From Aceticella autotrophica (lineage in GTDB: Bacteria; Bacillota; Thermoanaerobacteria; Thermoanaerobacterales; Thermoanaerobacteraceae), in the NCBI RefSeq assembly GCF_017357865.1, contig NZ_CP060096.1:1364001-1428000 (forward strand): 64,000 nt of DNA, given 5' to 3'. Positions within the stretch are counted from its first letter, which is position 1; every line of letters starts with the position of its first letter. This document shows positions 45,541 to 54,469 of this stretch, piece after piece. A model generated the notes under the pieces. It searched no databases, was not told the origin of the DNA, and saw nothing but the letters and a program-made list of their open reading frames with translations. The position numbers and the translations under genes are program-made.

Positions 45541-46035
45541 CTTTAATCTTCCTCAGTTAACTGATTATTTATAATATTTTACAATGAAAGATTTTCCAGA
45601 AATAATGTAGCATTTATTTTTATCTTATACAAACCTTAAATATTATCATATTTATCCAATTTCAGCTGTTTTTTTTTTTTTTTTTGAATTATTTCATTCT
45701 TACTTTATTTTACTCTGTTTTTCTTTAATTTTCAAAATTTTTATGTATTTTTAAGCCTTTTTGTGATACTATATTTTTATTTTTAACATAAATTTTACAT
45801 TATATATTCTTGAATTTTAAGCCTATTTTATTTTAATATTATTACAAGACATGGTGCACTGCAATCTTTTTTATCTATCTCAACTGTTGAATTATAATAT
45901 TTAGAATTATTTTATTCTTTACAAAGTAAAATATTAACTATATATTAAAAATATGTATTCTCCTTTAATCTGATTTGTAAATCTTCTTCTTTTAAAGTTA
46001 CAGACGGATATGGTATTGAATTTAAGAGAACAATC
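45541..46035. other. AT-rich gene-free stretch with a 17-T tract
   Basis: No ORF with a ribosome site is seen. The stretch is extremely AT-rich and includes 17 Ts in a row (45669-45685). Promoters for the leftward peptide operon must lie here or close by, but I found no convincing -35/-10 pair. At its right end a plus-strand frame reads FKVTDGYGIEFKRTINAFTL before a stop; its last five residues equal the end of YraN. Confidence 0.5.
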
Positions 46036-46053
46036 AATGCATTTACATTATAA
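46036..46053 (+). repeat. Right copy of the 18-bp direct repeat
   Basis: AATGCATTTACATTATAA matches the yraN 3' end (39933-39950) at 17 of 18 positions and keeps the same reading frame and stop codon (NAFTL). It overlaps the trpS stop codon by a few bases on the other strand. It marks the right border of the accessory island. Confidence 0.6.
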
Positions 46054-47025
46054 TAATAATCCCATCTTTTCTTTAACTTCTTTTATTGTTTTTTCAGCTA
46101 TTTGTTGAGCTTTTTCAGCCCCATCTTTTAAAACTTTTATTATATAATCATTATCAAGATTTTTATAATTTTCCTGTATGTGTAATAACTTTTCAGCCAT
46201 TACGTCAAATAATTCTTTTTTTAATATACCGTATCCCTGACCTTTAAATCGCTTTTCAGCCTCTTCAATTGAAATTTCGGCAAATTGACTGTACAATGTC
46301 AATAAATTACTTATTCCCGGTTTATTGTCCAAATCATATCTTATTTCATTATCCGAATCAGTAACTGCCCTATTAATTTTCTTTTTTATTAAAGGCAATT
46401 CATCCACTAAGTTTATTCGATTAAATTGGTTTTCATCACTTTTACTCATTTTTTTATCCGGTTCGGAAAGGCTCATGATTCTCGATCCGGATTTTAAAAT
46501 TAAAGGTTCAGGTATTACAAATGTTTCGCCAAACCTATTATTAAATCTTTCTGCAATATCTCTTGTCAATTCAAGATGCTGTTTTTGGTCTTCTCCTACC
46601 GGTACTAAATTCGTTTGATACAAAAGTATATCTGCTGCCATAAGGTCAGGATATGTAAAAAGACCTACAGAAACAGAATCTTTGCCTTTGCTTTTATCTT
46701 TAAATTGAGTCATTCGGCTTAATTCTCCAAAATATGTTATGCATTGTAGTAACCAGCCAAGTTCTGCATGATATGGAACATGTGATTGAACAAAAATAAC
46801 TACCTTTTTTGGATCAAGTCCTATTGCAAGATACAACCCAGCAAGTTCAATTGTCTTCTTTTTTAATGTCTCTGGATTCTGTGGGACAGTCAATGCATGT
46901 AAATCTACGATACAAAATAAGCATTCATTATCATCCTGTAATTTGACAAATTGTCTCATAGCACCAAGATAATTTCCTATATGTATATCACCCGTCGGTT
47001 GAACACCAGAAAAAACTCTATTCAT
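46048..47025 (-). CDS. trpS: Tryptophanyl-tRNA synthetase
   Basis: The 325-aa class I enzyme charges tRNA-Trp. HIGH-type motif is GDIHIGN (residues 12-18), KMSKS is in DKKMSKSDENQ near 192, and VGEDQKQHLELTRD is intact. Length is normal for the bacterial type. It follows comM by ~23 nt. No T-box leader precedes it, unlike hisS. Confidence 0.96.
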   Translation of the reverse strand: MNRVFSGVQPTGDIHIGNYLGAMRQFVKLQDDNECLFCIVDLHALTVPQNPETLKKKTIELAGLYLAIGLDPKKVVIFVQSHVPYHAELGWLLQCITYFGELSRMTQFKDKSKGKDSVSVGLFTYPDLMAADILLYQTNLVPVGEDQKQHLELTRDIAERFNNRFGETFVIPEPLILKSGSRIMSLSEPDKKMSKSDENQFNRINLVDELPLIKKKINRAVTDSDNEIRYDLDNKPGISNLLTLYSQFAEISIEEAEKRFKGQGYGILKKELFDVMAEKLLHIQENYKNLDNDYIIKVLKDGAEKAQQIAEKTIKEVKEKMGLLL

Positions 47026-47048
47026 ATATATAACACCTCTATTCCATT

Positions 47049-48581
47049 TTATCTATTCCAATATTTGTTGTTTAAATTCCTATACTGAAGTGCTTCAGCA
47101 ACATGTTCATATTTTATATTTTTACAACCTTCAAGGTCAGCTATTGTACGTGAAACCTTTAATATTTTATTAAACCCTCTTGCACTTAAACCGAGCCTAT
47201 CAAAGAAATTTTTTACCATCTCCGTTGTTTTTACATCAATTTTGCAATATTTCTTTATCATATTATTCTTTAACTGTGAGTTGAAATATATACCTGTACC
47301 ATAATATCTTTGAAGTTGTATTTTTCGTGCCATTGATACTCTTTCCCTAATTTGTTCCGATGTTTCAACATTGCCTTCATCTTCAAAGTATTTATCTTTC
47401 AAAACAGGACTTACTTCAACATGTAAATCTATTCTATCAAGAAGAGGACCTGATATTTTATTTTGATAACGCCTTATTTCATTTGGTGTACATTTACATT
47501 CATGCGTTTCGTCACCATAATAGCCACAAGGACATGGATTCATTGCAGTGATTAGCATAAACTTCGACGGATATGTATATGTAGCATTAACCCTTGTTAT
47601 TGTTACAAATTCATCCTCAAGAGGCTGCCTTAATACCTCTAAGGCATCCTTCCTAAATTCAGGAAGTTCATCTAAAAAAAGAACGCCATAATGTGCTAAG
47701 GAAACCTCCCCTGGTTTTGGATATCTGCCTCCTCCAATTAAAGAAACCGTTGAAATTGTATGATGCGGTGCACGAAATACCCTGTTTGTAATCAGGGATA
47801 TATTGTCAGGTAATGTACCGGCTATACTGTGAATTTTAGTAACTTCAAGGGCTTCTTCAAGGGTCATATCAGGTAAGATTGTTGGAAATCTTCTTGCAAG
47901 CATTGTTTTACCGGAACCAGGGGGACCCACCATCGCAAGATTATGACCACCTGCTGCAGCTATCTCAAATGCCCTTTTTACATTTTCTTGTCCTACTACC
48001 TCTGAAAAATCTATATCATAATGGGTTTTTTTAAAATATCCTGATATATCCACTTTTACAGGCTCTATTATACTTTCTCCATTTATAAACTTAACAACTT
48101 CGCAAAGGGACTTTACCGGATATACTGAAATATCTTTTACTACTGCAGCTTCATTTGCATTGGAATCTGGCAATACCATAAATTTTATCTTATTTTCTTT
48201 GGCAGCAATTGCCATTGGAAGTATACCCTTCACAGTTCTAACAGAACCATCTAAAGATAATTCCCCAAGAAAAACTGTATTATCAGGTATTGCCTTTATT
48301 TGTTCGGTACATGATAAAATCCCAATAGCTATTGGAAGGTCAAAAGCAGTGCCTTCCTTTTTGATATCAGCAGGTGCAAGATTGACAGTAATTTTTTTTA
48401 TAGGAAATTCCAATCCGCTATTTTTGATAGCTGCTCTTACCCTATCCCTTGATTCTTTTACTTCAGTATCACCAAGACCGACTATATCAAAAGATGGCAG
48501 ACCATTCGATATATCTACTTCCACATGAACTATATAGCCATTAATACCCATAATTGACATACTCTTTATAATAGAAAGCAT
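47049..48581 (-). CDS. comM: ComM/YifB family AAA+ (Mg-chelatase-like) ATPase
   Basis: The 510-aa protein has an N-terminal Lon-protease-like domain (LPSFDIVGLGDTEVKESRDR), an AAA+ domain with Walker A GPPGSGKTM and Walker B GVLFLDELPEF, a Cys-rich block NPCPCGYYGDETHECKC, and a C-terminal helix bundle. ComM in Vibrio and Haemophilus is a helicase aiding branch migration in transformation, which fits the dprA and topA genes nearby. I use the ATG at 48581 (AGGGGG upstream); the longer frame runs into rbgA. Confidence 0.92.
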   Translation of the reverse strand: MLSIIKSMSIMGINGYIVHVEVDISNGLPSFDIVGLGDTEVKESRDRVRAAIKNSGLEFPIKKITVNLAPADIKKEGTAFDLPIAIGILSCTEQIKAIPDNTVFLGELSLDGSVRTVKGILPMAIAAKENKIKFMVLPDSNANEAAVVKDISVYPVKSLCEVVKFINGESIIEPVKVDISGYFKKTHYDIDFSEVVGQENVKRAFEIAAAGGHNLAMVGPPGSGKTMLARRFPTILPDMTLEEALEVTKIHSIAGTLPDNISLITNRVFRAPHHTISTVSLIGGGRYPKPGEVSLAHYGVLFLDELPEFRKDALEVLRQPLEDEFVTITRVNATYTYPSKFMLITAMNPCPCGYYGDETHECKCTPNEIRRYQNKISGPLLDRIDLHVEVSPVLKDKYFEDEGNVETSEQIRERVSMARKIQLQRYYGTGIYFNSQLKNNMIKKYCKIDVKTTEMVKNFFDRLGLSARGFNKILKVSRTIADLEGCKNIKYEHVAEALQYRNLNNKYWNR

Positions 48582-48591
48582 ATAAATCCCC

Positions 48592-49428
48592 CTATTCAGG
48601 TCTTTCAAGAGAAATATTGCCAAGTTTTCCGGAGCGAAAATCGTCTATCAGTGTCTTGGCAGCTCGCAATACATCTATTTCACCTCCTGCTACAAGGCAG
48701 CCCCTCTTTTCCCCAATATTTTTTAATAATTCATATTCTGGTAAATCAATATTAATAATATTATATCTTTTTAATAAGTATTGAGGATAGTATATTTTAA
48801 GTATACTTAATAGTTTAATAGATATTTCTTCAATATTCAATAGTTCATCCTTAATTGCTCCTGTTATAGCAAGCATAAGAGCCACATTTTCATCTTCAAA
48901 TTTGGGCCATAAGATACCTGGTGTATCAAGAAGGTCAAAATACTGTGTTTTTATCCATTGTTTTGATTTTGTAACGCCAGGTATATTACCAGTTTTTGCA
49001 TTACCTGCGCCTGATAATTTGTTAATAAGGGTTGATTTTCCGACATTAGGTATTCCCAATATCATCACTCTCAGGCGTGGTGTAATTCCTTTACTTCTTT
49101 TCTTTTTTATTATATCTTCACATATTTTATATGTTTTATCATTTATACTTTTTAATCCATCACCTTTAAGAGAATTTATGCTAATGCATTCGATTCCATT
49201 TTTCTTATAGTATGAAATCCATGAATTGTTAACATTTTTATCTGATAAATCGGCTTTATTTAATAAAACAAGTCTTTTTTTTGACAATATAAGTTCATCT
49301 ATAATCGGGTTTTTGCTGCTATAAGGTATTCTTGCATCTAAAATCTCATAAACAATATCAACCAGTTTTAAATTTTCTTCAATTAAACGTTTTGTCTTTG
49401 CCATATGACCTGGATACCATTGTATCAT
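48592..49428 (-). CDS. rbgA: Ribosome biogenesis GTPase RbgA (YlqF)
   Basis: The 278-aa GTPase has circularly permuted motifs: NKADLSD (G4) comes before GIPNVGKSTLINKL (G1) and DTPGILWP (G3). The N-terminal WYPGHMAKTKR is the family hallmark. It helps late assembly of the 50S subunit. It lies after rplS and a terminator, as ylqF does in Bacillus. Confidence 0.95.
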   Translation of the reverse strand: MIQWYPGHMAKTKRLIEENLKLVDIVYEILDARIPYSSKNPIIDELILSKKRLVLLNKADLSDKNVNNSWISYYKKNGIECISINSLKGDGLKSINDKTYKICEDIIKKKRSKGITPRLRVMILGIPNVGKSTLINKLSGAGNAKTGNIPGVTKSKQWIKTQYFDLLDTPGILWPKFEDENVALMLAITGAIKDELLNIEEISIKLLSILKIYYPQYLLKRYNIINIDLPEYELLKNIGEKRGCLVAGGEIDVLRAAKTLIDDFRSGKLGNISLERPE

Positions 49429-49450
49429 TATATTTATCCTCCGAATAATG

Positions 49451-49472
49451 AAAAAGAGGACATAAAGTCCCC
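49451..49472 (-). terminator. Terminator between rplS and rbgA
   Basis: A 6-bp stem GGGGAC/GTCCTC with a 5-nt loop overlaps the rplS stop and is followed by TTTTT on the minus strand. It should cut down readthrough from the ribosomal operon into rbgA-comM-trpS. Confidence 0.75.
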
Positions 49473-49816
49473 TATTTCATTTTCTCCTTTATTTTAGCAG
49501 CTTTACCAATTTTCTTTCTTACATAATAAAGCTTTGCTCTTCTAACCTTTCCACTTCTAACAACTTCAATTTTGTCAATTCTTGGTGAGTGGAGAGGGAA
49601 AACCCTTTCAACACCAATACCATAAGAAATACGTCTTACAGTAAAGGTTTCTCTGAGTCCACCACCACATCTTTTAAGAACAACACCTTCAAAAACCTGA
49701 ATTCTTTCCTTATCGCCTTCAACAACCTTATAATGGACTTTAACAGTATCTCCAACGTTAAACTCAGGCATTTCCTTTAACTGTTCTTTTTCAATCATAT
49801 CAACCAAATTCATCAT
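49472..49816 (-). CDS. rplS: 50S ribosomal protein L19
   Basis: The ~114-aa protein lies at the 30S-50S interface. It shows [31 protein letters not shown] and a C-terminal [20 protein letters not shown], with all expected blocks. The start is the ATG pair at 49816/49813 after AAGGAGG. It ends the trmD operon. Confidence 0.97.
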   Translation of the reverse strand: MMNLVDMIEKEQLKEMPEFNVGDTVKVHYKVVEGDKERIQVFEGVVLKRCGGGLRETFTVRRISYGIGVERVFPLHSPRIDKIEVVRSGKVRRAKLYYVRKKIGKAAKIKEKMK

Positions 49817-49827
49817 TCTACCTCCTT

Positions 49828-50562
49828 TCAATCTTTATGAAAAGAATAACCCTTTTCATTTATATACTCAATATCATCATCCGTTAGATTTTCTTTTTTT
49901 AATAAATCTGGTCTTTTGTGAAAAGTTATATCTATAGATTTTTGTCTTCTCCATTTGGCAATTTCAGCATGGTTGCCTGACAAAAGTATTTCAGGCACTT
50001 CCATTCCCATGAATTCTCTCGGACGCGTATACTGTGGATATTCAAGTAGACCTTTGTAAAATGATTCTTCGATAAAACTTTCATCCTGTGGAAGGACTCC
50101 CGGTATTAATCTTGAAACAGAATCAATAATTGCCATAGCTGCTATTTCCCCGCCGGTCATAACAAAGTCTCCAATTGAAATCTCTTTATCTATTATCGAA
50201 TAAGCTCTTTCATCAATACCTTCATAGTGACCACACAACAATATAATTTCCCTTAGCTTAGACATCTTAATTGCTATTTCTTGATTATATACATTGCCCT
50301 TTGGTCCCATGTAATATACAGGAATACTTTTGTCATTCTTTATGGATTTTACAGCATCATAAATCGGTTGAACCATCATAATCATGCCACACCCACCACC
50401 ATAAGGATAATCATCAACATTTTTATGTTTATCCTTAGTATAATCTCTAATATTTATGAGATTTATAGTTATTAATTTTTTTTCGATCGCTCTTTTTAAA
50501 ATGCTGTTTTCCAGTATTCCTTTAAACATATCCGGGAAAAGTGTTAAAACATTAAAAATCAC
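49828..50562 (-). CDS. trmD: tRNA (guanine-N1-)-methyltransferase TrmD
   Basis: The 244-aa SPOUT enzyme methylates G37 of tRNA. The trefoil knot is visible in [15 protein letters not shown] and [17 protein letters not shown]; the start [11 protein letters not shown] and [12 protein letters not shown] fit the family. It abuts rimM and overlaps neither gene. Confidence 0.97.
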   Translation of the reverse strand: MIFNVLTLFPDMFKGILENSILKRAIEKKLITINLINIRDYTKDKHKNVDDYPYGGGCGMIMMVQPIYDAVKSIKNDKSIPVYYMGPKGNVYNQEIAIKMSKLREIILLCGHYEGIDERAYSIIDKEISIGDFVMTGGEIAAMAIIDSVSRLIPGVLPQDESFIEESFYKGLLEYPQYTRPREFMGMEVPEILLSGNHAEIAKWRRQKSIDITFHKRPDLLKKENLTDDDIEYINEKGYSFHKD

Positions 50563-51063
50563 TTACAATCCCTCCAAGAGGTGAATAATCATTTTGTTTT
50601 CATCTACATTGACTTTTTTTATTACCTGTTTAATAGCCGGCAAAAGTATAGAACGGTCATTTGTTTTGACAACATAAACATCATTAGCACCTGTTTGAAT
50701 TACCTCTATTATTTTACCAAAGAAATTGCCATCTTCCAAATATACATCCATATTTATTAAATCTTTTATAAAATACTCATCTTTCTTAAGGGCAATAGCA
50801 TCTTTCTCATCTATTTTAATAAGGCAACCTCTTAATTTTTCTGCATCATTTCTATTATTAATATTTTTAAATTTTATAATAACAGAATTTTTTAAAAGCC
50901 TTATATTTTCTATGCAATGTTTTGTAATACACTGATTATTTGAAATATATACAAAACTAAGGTCATAGAATCTTTCAGGGGCATTTGTCAAAGGCAATAC
51001 CTTAATTTCTCCGTTTATACCATATGCCGATGTTATTTCACCAATCGTTAAAAGCTCATTCAT
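50563..51063 (-). CDS. rimM: 16S rRNA processing protein RimM
   Basis: The 166-aa protein has the N-terminal RimM domain (TIGEITSAYGINGEIKVLP) and a C-terminal PRC barrel with GKIIEVIQTGANDVYVV and LLPAIKQVIKKV. It binds S19 in 30S maturation. It ends one base before trmD. Confidence 0.95.
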   Translation of the reverse strand: MNELLTIGEITSAYGINGEIKVLPLTNAPERFYDLSFVYISNNQCITKHCIENIRLLKNSVIIKFKNINNRNDAEKLRGCLIKIDEKDAIALKKDEYFIKDLINMDVYLEDGNFFGKIIEVIQTGANDVYVVKTNDRSILLPAIKQVIKKVNVDENKMIIHLLEGL

Positions 51064-51071
51064 TTTACCAC

Positions 51072-51299
51072 CTATATGATTTCCACAACAACACGCTTCT
51101 TTTCTTTGGCTGCGGCTGCTTTTACAACTGTTCTTATTGCTCGTGCAATACGACCTTGTTTACCTATTACTTTACCCATATCTTCGGGAGCAACCTTCAA
51201 TTCAATAATTATTGATTGCTCTCCTTCTATTTCATTTGTCTGCACAGCATCAGGATTATCCACTAAGGATTTAGCAATAAATTTTACTAACTCACCCAT
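51072..51299 (-). CDS. khpA: KH-domain RNA-binding protein KhpA (YlqC)
   Basis: The 75-aa protein is a single KH domain with GxxG loop GKQG in GKVIGKQGRIARAIRTV. Homologs bind RNA and pair with KhpB (Jag). It lies between rpsP and rimM, the standard order. Confidence 0.93.
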   Translation of the reverse strand: MGELVKFIAKSLVDNPDAVQTNEIEGEQSIIIELKVAPEDMGKVIGKQGRIARAIRTVVKAAAAKEKKRVVVEII

Positions 51300-51327
51300 A
51301 AAACATCACTTCCACTCATAGAGGATT

Positions 51328-51585
51328 TTAACCATTTATTTTATCAAAAATACCTTCTTTTTTGAATAATGTTCTTACAGTATCTGAAGGTTGTGCACCA
51401 ACTTTGAGCCATTTTAGAGCCTTTTCAGAGTCTATTTTTAATTCAGCCGGTTGTGCTACAGGATTATAATATCCTATTTCATCAATAAATTTACCATCAC
51501 GCGGAGACCTTGAATCTGCTACGACAAACCTATAAAAGGGACTTTTCTTTGCGCCCATTCTTTTTAATCTAATTTTAACTGCCAC
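51328..51585 (-). CDS. rpsP: 30S ribosomal protein S16
   Basis: The 85-aa protein begins [20 protein letters not shown] and contains [13 protein letters not shown]; length and sequence are as expected. It lies between ffh and khpA with a strong ribosome site. Confidence 0.97.
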   Translation of the reverse strand: MAVKIRLKRMGAKKSPFYRFVVADSRSPRDGKFIDEIGYYNPVAQPAELKIDSEKALKWLKVGAQPSDTVRTLFKKEGIFDKING

Positions 51586-51616
51586 TGTATCACCTCCTTC
51601 TAAGTGCTCTTTAATA

Positions 51617-52957
51617 TTATCTAAAAAACGGCATCCTTATTTTGCCTTTTTTCATGTCTTTCCCAGCATCAGCAAACTGTTTAACCATCTTTTTTGTCTG
51701 TTCAAATTGTTTTAAAAGACTATTCACTTGCTGTATTGAGGTACCACTGCCGGCAGCTATTCTCTTTTTCCTGCTGCCATTTATTATAATTGGATTCTGC
51801 CTTTCTTCCTTTGTCATTGATTGAATAATTGCTTCAATTCTTTTTATATCCTTATCACTTATACTCATGCCCTTAAATTTCGATGCGTTTAAGCCGGGAA
51901 TCATTGAAAATAATTCTTCAATAGGTCCCATCTTTTTTATTCCTTGAAGTTGGTCTAAAAAATCATCAAAAGAAAACTGCTGTGATAAAAGTTTTTTTTC
52001 AAGTTCTGCTGCTTTTTTTTCATCTATTTGTGTTTGAACTTTTTCAATAAGGCTTAATACATCACCCATACCAAGAATCCTTGAAGCCATCCTATCAGGA
52101 TGAAACGGCTCAATATCCGATAGCTTTTCTCCCATAGCGACAAATTTAATAGGTTTTTGTGTAACTGCTCTAATAGAAAGAGCTGCACCACCTCTTGTGT
52201 CGCCATCAAGTTTAGTTAATATTACTCCATCAATCCCCAATTTGTTATTGAAAACTTCTGCAACATTAACTGCGTCTTGTCCTGTCATGGAATCTACTAC
52301 AAGTAATATTTCATGAGGTTTTAATGATAATTTTATATTTACAAGTTCGTCCATTAATTCTTCGTCTATATGAAGCCTGCCTGCTGTATCAATAATCATA
52401 ACATTGAAATTATTTGATACAGCATAATCAAGAGCACCTTTTGCTATATCAACAGGATTTGTTTTATCACCCATTGAGAATACAGGAACATTTACCTTAG
52501 AACCTACGACTTGAAGCTGTTTTATAGCAGCCGGTCTATATATATCACATGCAACAAGAAGAGGATTTTTCCCCTGAGTTTTAAGCATATTAGCAAGTTT
52601 ACCGCTTGTTGTAGTCTTACCAGAGCCCTGAAGCCCAACCATCATAATAATAGTAGGAGGTTTACTGCCATAGTTGATTTTACTTTGTATTGAACCCATA
52701 AGATTTGTCAATTCATCATTAACTATCTTAATAACCTGTTGAGCAGGTGTCAAACTCTCCAAAACTTCTTGACCTAAAGACTTTTCAGTAACTTTATTTA
52801 CAAAATCTTTTACAACTTTGAAATTTACATCAGCTTCAAGTAAAGCTATTTTAACTTCTCTCATAGCTTCCTTTACATCTTTTTCGCTAAGTTTTCCTTT
52901 CCCTTTAAGTTTTTTAAATACTTCTTGAAGCTTGCCTGATAAACCTTCAAAAGCCAT
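51617..52957 (-). CDS. ffh: Signal recognition particle protein Ffh
   Basis: The 446-aa GTPase targets ribosomes that make membrane proteins. G1 is GLQGSGKT at residues 108-115; DTAGRLHID and [12 protein letters not shown] follow; the Met-rich M domain ([12 protein letters not shown] onwards) binds 4.5S RNA through [12 protein letters not shown]. No 4.5S RNA gene was seen in the window. Confidence 0.97.
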   Translation of the reverse strand: MAFEGLSGKLQEVFKKLKGKGKLSEKDVKEAMREVKIALLEADVNFKVVKDFVNKVTEKSLGQEVLESLTPAQQVIKIVNDELTNLMGSIQSKINYGSKPPTIIMMVGLQGSGKTTTSGKLANMLKTQGKNPLLVACDIYRPAAIKQLQVVGSKVNVPVFSMGDKTNPVDIAKGALDYAVSNNFNVMIIDTAGRLHIDEELMDELVNIKLSLKPHEILLVVDSMTGQDAVNVAEVFNNKLGIDGVILTKLDGDTRGGAALSIRAVTQKPIKFVAMGEKLSDIEPFHPDRMASRILGMGDVLSLIEKVQTQIDEKKAAELEKKLLSQQFSFDDFLDQLQGIKKMGPIEELFSMIPGLNASKFKGMSISDKDIKRIEAIIQSMTKEERQNPIIINGSRKKRIAAGSGTSIQQVNSLLKQFEQTKKMVKQFADAGKDMKKGKIRMPFFR

Positions 52958-52968
52958 CGGTTTCCCTC

Positions 52969-53322
52969 CTATTGATTTAACTCATTTAAAATAGTTTTTA
53001 TCTCTTGAATCATTTTACTGATTTCTTCACTTTGGACATGTAAATATAAATTATCTAATAGTTCGTTTATTTTTTCTACCTTTTTAGTAAGAATATCATG
53101 CTTTTTTATAAGTTCGAGTTTCTCTTCATAAAATTTCAGTGTAGCTTCGGCTCTTTTTAGGGTATCGTAAACTCCCTGTCTTGAAATATTCAAAGACTGA
53201 GAAATTTCACCAAGTGAATAATCATTTAAATAATGCATTTTAAATATCTCTCTTTGTTTATCTGTCAGCAACGAGCCATAGTAATCATAAAGAATATTCA
53301 TTTTAAATAAATCTAAACTCAT
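52969..53322 (-). CDS. ylxM: YlxM-family HTH protein, SRP-associated
   Basis: The 117-aa protein has a sigma-4-like helix-turn-helix: LTDKQREIFKMHYLNDYSL and EISQSLNISRQGVYDTLKRA, then a C-terminal coiled coil. YlxM (p13) helps SRP function in streptococci. It lies upstream of ffh with its own promoter and a perfect 14-bp palindrome in its leader. Confidence 0.93.
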   Translation of the reverse strand: MSLDLFKMNILYDYYGSLLTDKQREIFKMHYLNDYSLGEISQSLNISRQGVYDTLKRAEATLKFYEEKLELIKKHDILTKKVEKINELLDNLYLHVQSEEISKMIQEIKTILNELNQ

Positions 53323-53337
53323 AAAATCCCACCTGTT

Positions 53338-53351
53338 AAGGTTATAACCTT
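53338..53351. repeat. 14-bp palindrome in the ylxM-ffh leader
   Basis: AAGGTTATAACCTT is a perfect palindrome between the promoter and the ylxM start, about 15 bp downstream of the -10 box. It could be a repressor operator or a small RNA hairpin. YlxM has a helix-turn-helix, so self-control is possible but untested. Confidence 0.4.
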
Positions 53352-53360
53352 TACAGTATG

Positions 53361-53389
53361 ATTTTAAATGAATATTTCAGTTTTGTCAA
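53361..53389 (-). promoter_or_regulatory. Sigma-A promoter of ylxM-ffh-rpsP operon
   Basis: The minus strand carries consensus TTGACA (53389-53384), a 17-nt spacer and TAAAAT (53366-53361). It should drive ylxM through rplS. It overlaps the last codons of ftsY only slightly, if at all. Confidence 0.8.
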
Positions 53390-53395
53390 GCTTTT

Positions 53396-54454
53396 TTATT
53401 CGAAAAGTGCTTTTATATAATCCTCTGATTTAAATACCTGAAGGTCATCTATTCCTTCACCAACGCCGATGAACCTTACAGGTATATTTAATTCAGATTT
53501 AATCGAAATTACAATTCCACCTTTTGCAGTACCATCAAGCTTTGTTAAAACAAGACCTGAAACATCAGTAGCATCTTTGAAAACCCTCGCCTGTTGAACA
53601 GCATTTTGTCCTGTTGTTGCATCAAGAACCAAAAAAGTTTCTAATTTTGCAGATGGATATTCTCTTTGTATTACTCTGTAAATTTTTTTAAGCTCATCCA
53701 TTAAATTTTTCTTATTATGAAGTCTTCCTGCAGTATCACAAATTATTATATCTGATTTTCGTGTCTTTGCAGCCTGTATACCGTCAAAAACAACTGATGC
53801 AGGATCAGAGCCTTCATCATGCCTAATAATATCGCATCCAACTCTGCTTGCCCAAACCTCCAACTGCTCGATTGCAGCAGCTCTAAAAGTATCTGCTGCA
53901 ATCAATAAAACCTTCATTCCCTGACGTTTAAATCTGCCTGCCATTTTACCGATTGTCGTTGTTTTACCTACACCATTTACACCAACAACAAGTATTATTG
54001 TTGGTGATGTAATTTCTAAAGGAGCTTCATCCTTTTCCATTATTTCATATATTTCCTCTGCTAATAATTCCTTAATATCATCAGATTCTATCAGTTTTCT
54101 TTCTTTTGCTTTTTGTTTTATACCTTCAATTATTTTTGTTGTTGTTGCAAAACCAACATCAGCTAATATTAATATTTCTTCGAGTTCTTCTAAAAGTTCT
54201 TCATCTATTTTCCTGCCTTTGAAAATAATATTATCAATCTTCGATGTTATATTATCTCTAGTCTTTGCAAGACCTTCCTTTAATTTTTGAAAAAAACTTT
54301 TCTCCTCTTTTATTCTTTCTTCTTCCTTAATTGATTCTTCTTTTTTAATTAATTCGTCTTCCTTTTCCAAGATTGGTTTTTCTACCACTATTGATTCCTC
54401 TGTAACTTGTTGTTCTTGCTGATTTTTTTTGTTTCTCTTAAAGAAATTAAACAA
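53396..54454 (-). CDS. ftsY: Signal recognition particle receptor FtsY
   Basis: The 352-aa GTPase has a Glu/Lys-rich acidic N-terminal region (residues ~10-55), an N domain and a G domain with GVNGVGKTTTIGKMA, DTAGRLHNK and TKLDGTAKGG. It docks SRP at the membrane with Ffh. It follows smc by 15 nt, as in Bacillus (smc-ftsY). Confidence 0.97.
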   Translation of the reverse strand: MFNFFKRNKKNQQEQQVTEESIVVEKPILEKEDELIKKEESIKEEERIKEEKSFFQKLKEGLAKTRDNITSKIDNIIFKGRKIDEELLEELEEILILADVGFATTTKIIEGIKQKAKERKLIESDDIKELLAEEIYEIMEKDEAPLEITSPTIILVVGVNGVGKTTTIGKMAGRFKRQGMKVLLIAADTFRAAAIEQLEVWASRVGCDIIRHDEGSDPASVVFDGIQAAKTRKSDIIICDTAGRLHNKKNLMDELKKIYRVIQREYPSAKLETFLVLDATTGQNAVQQARVFKDATDVSGLVLTKLDGTAKGGIVISIKSELNIPVRFIGVGEGIDDLQVFKSEDYIKALFE

Positions 54455-54469
54455 ATTATCTCATCCTTT

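Noticed and set aside
46036-46053. A second complete yraN gene at the right island border
   Set aside because: Only the last few codons match YraN; the upstream reading frame shows no similarity.
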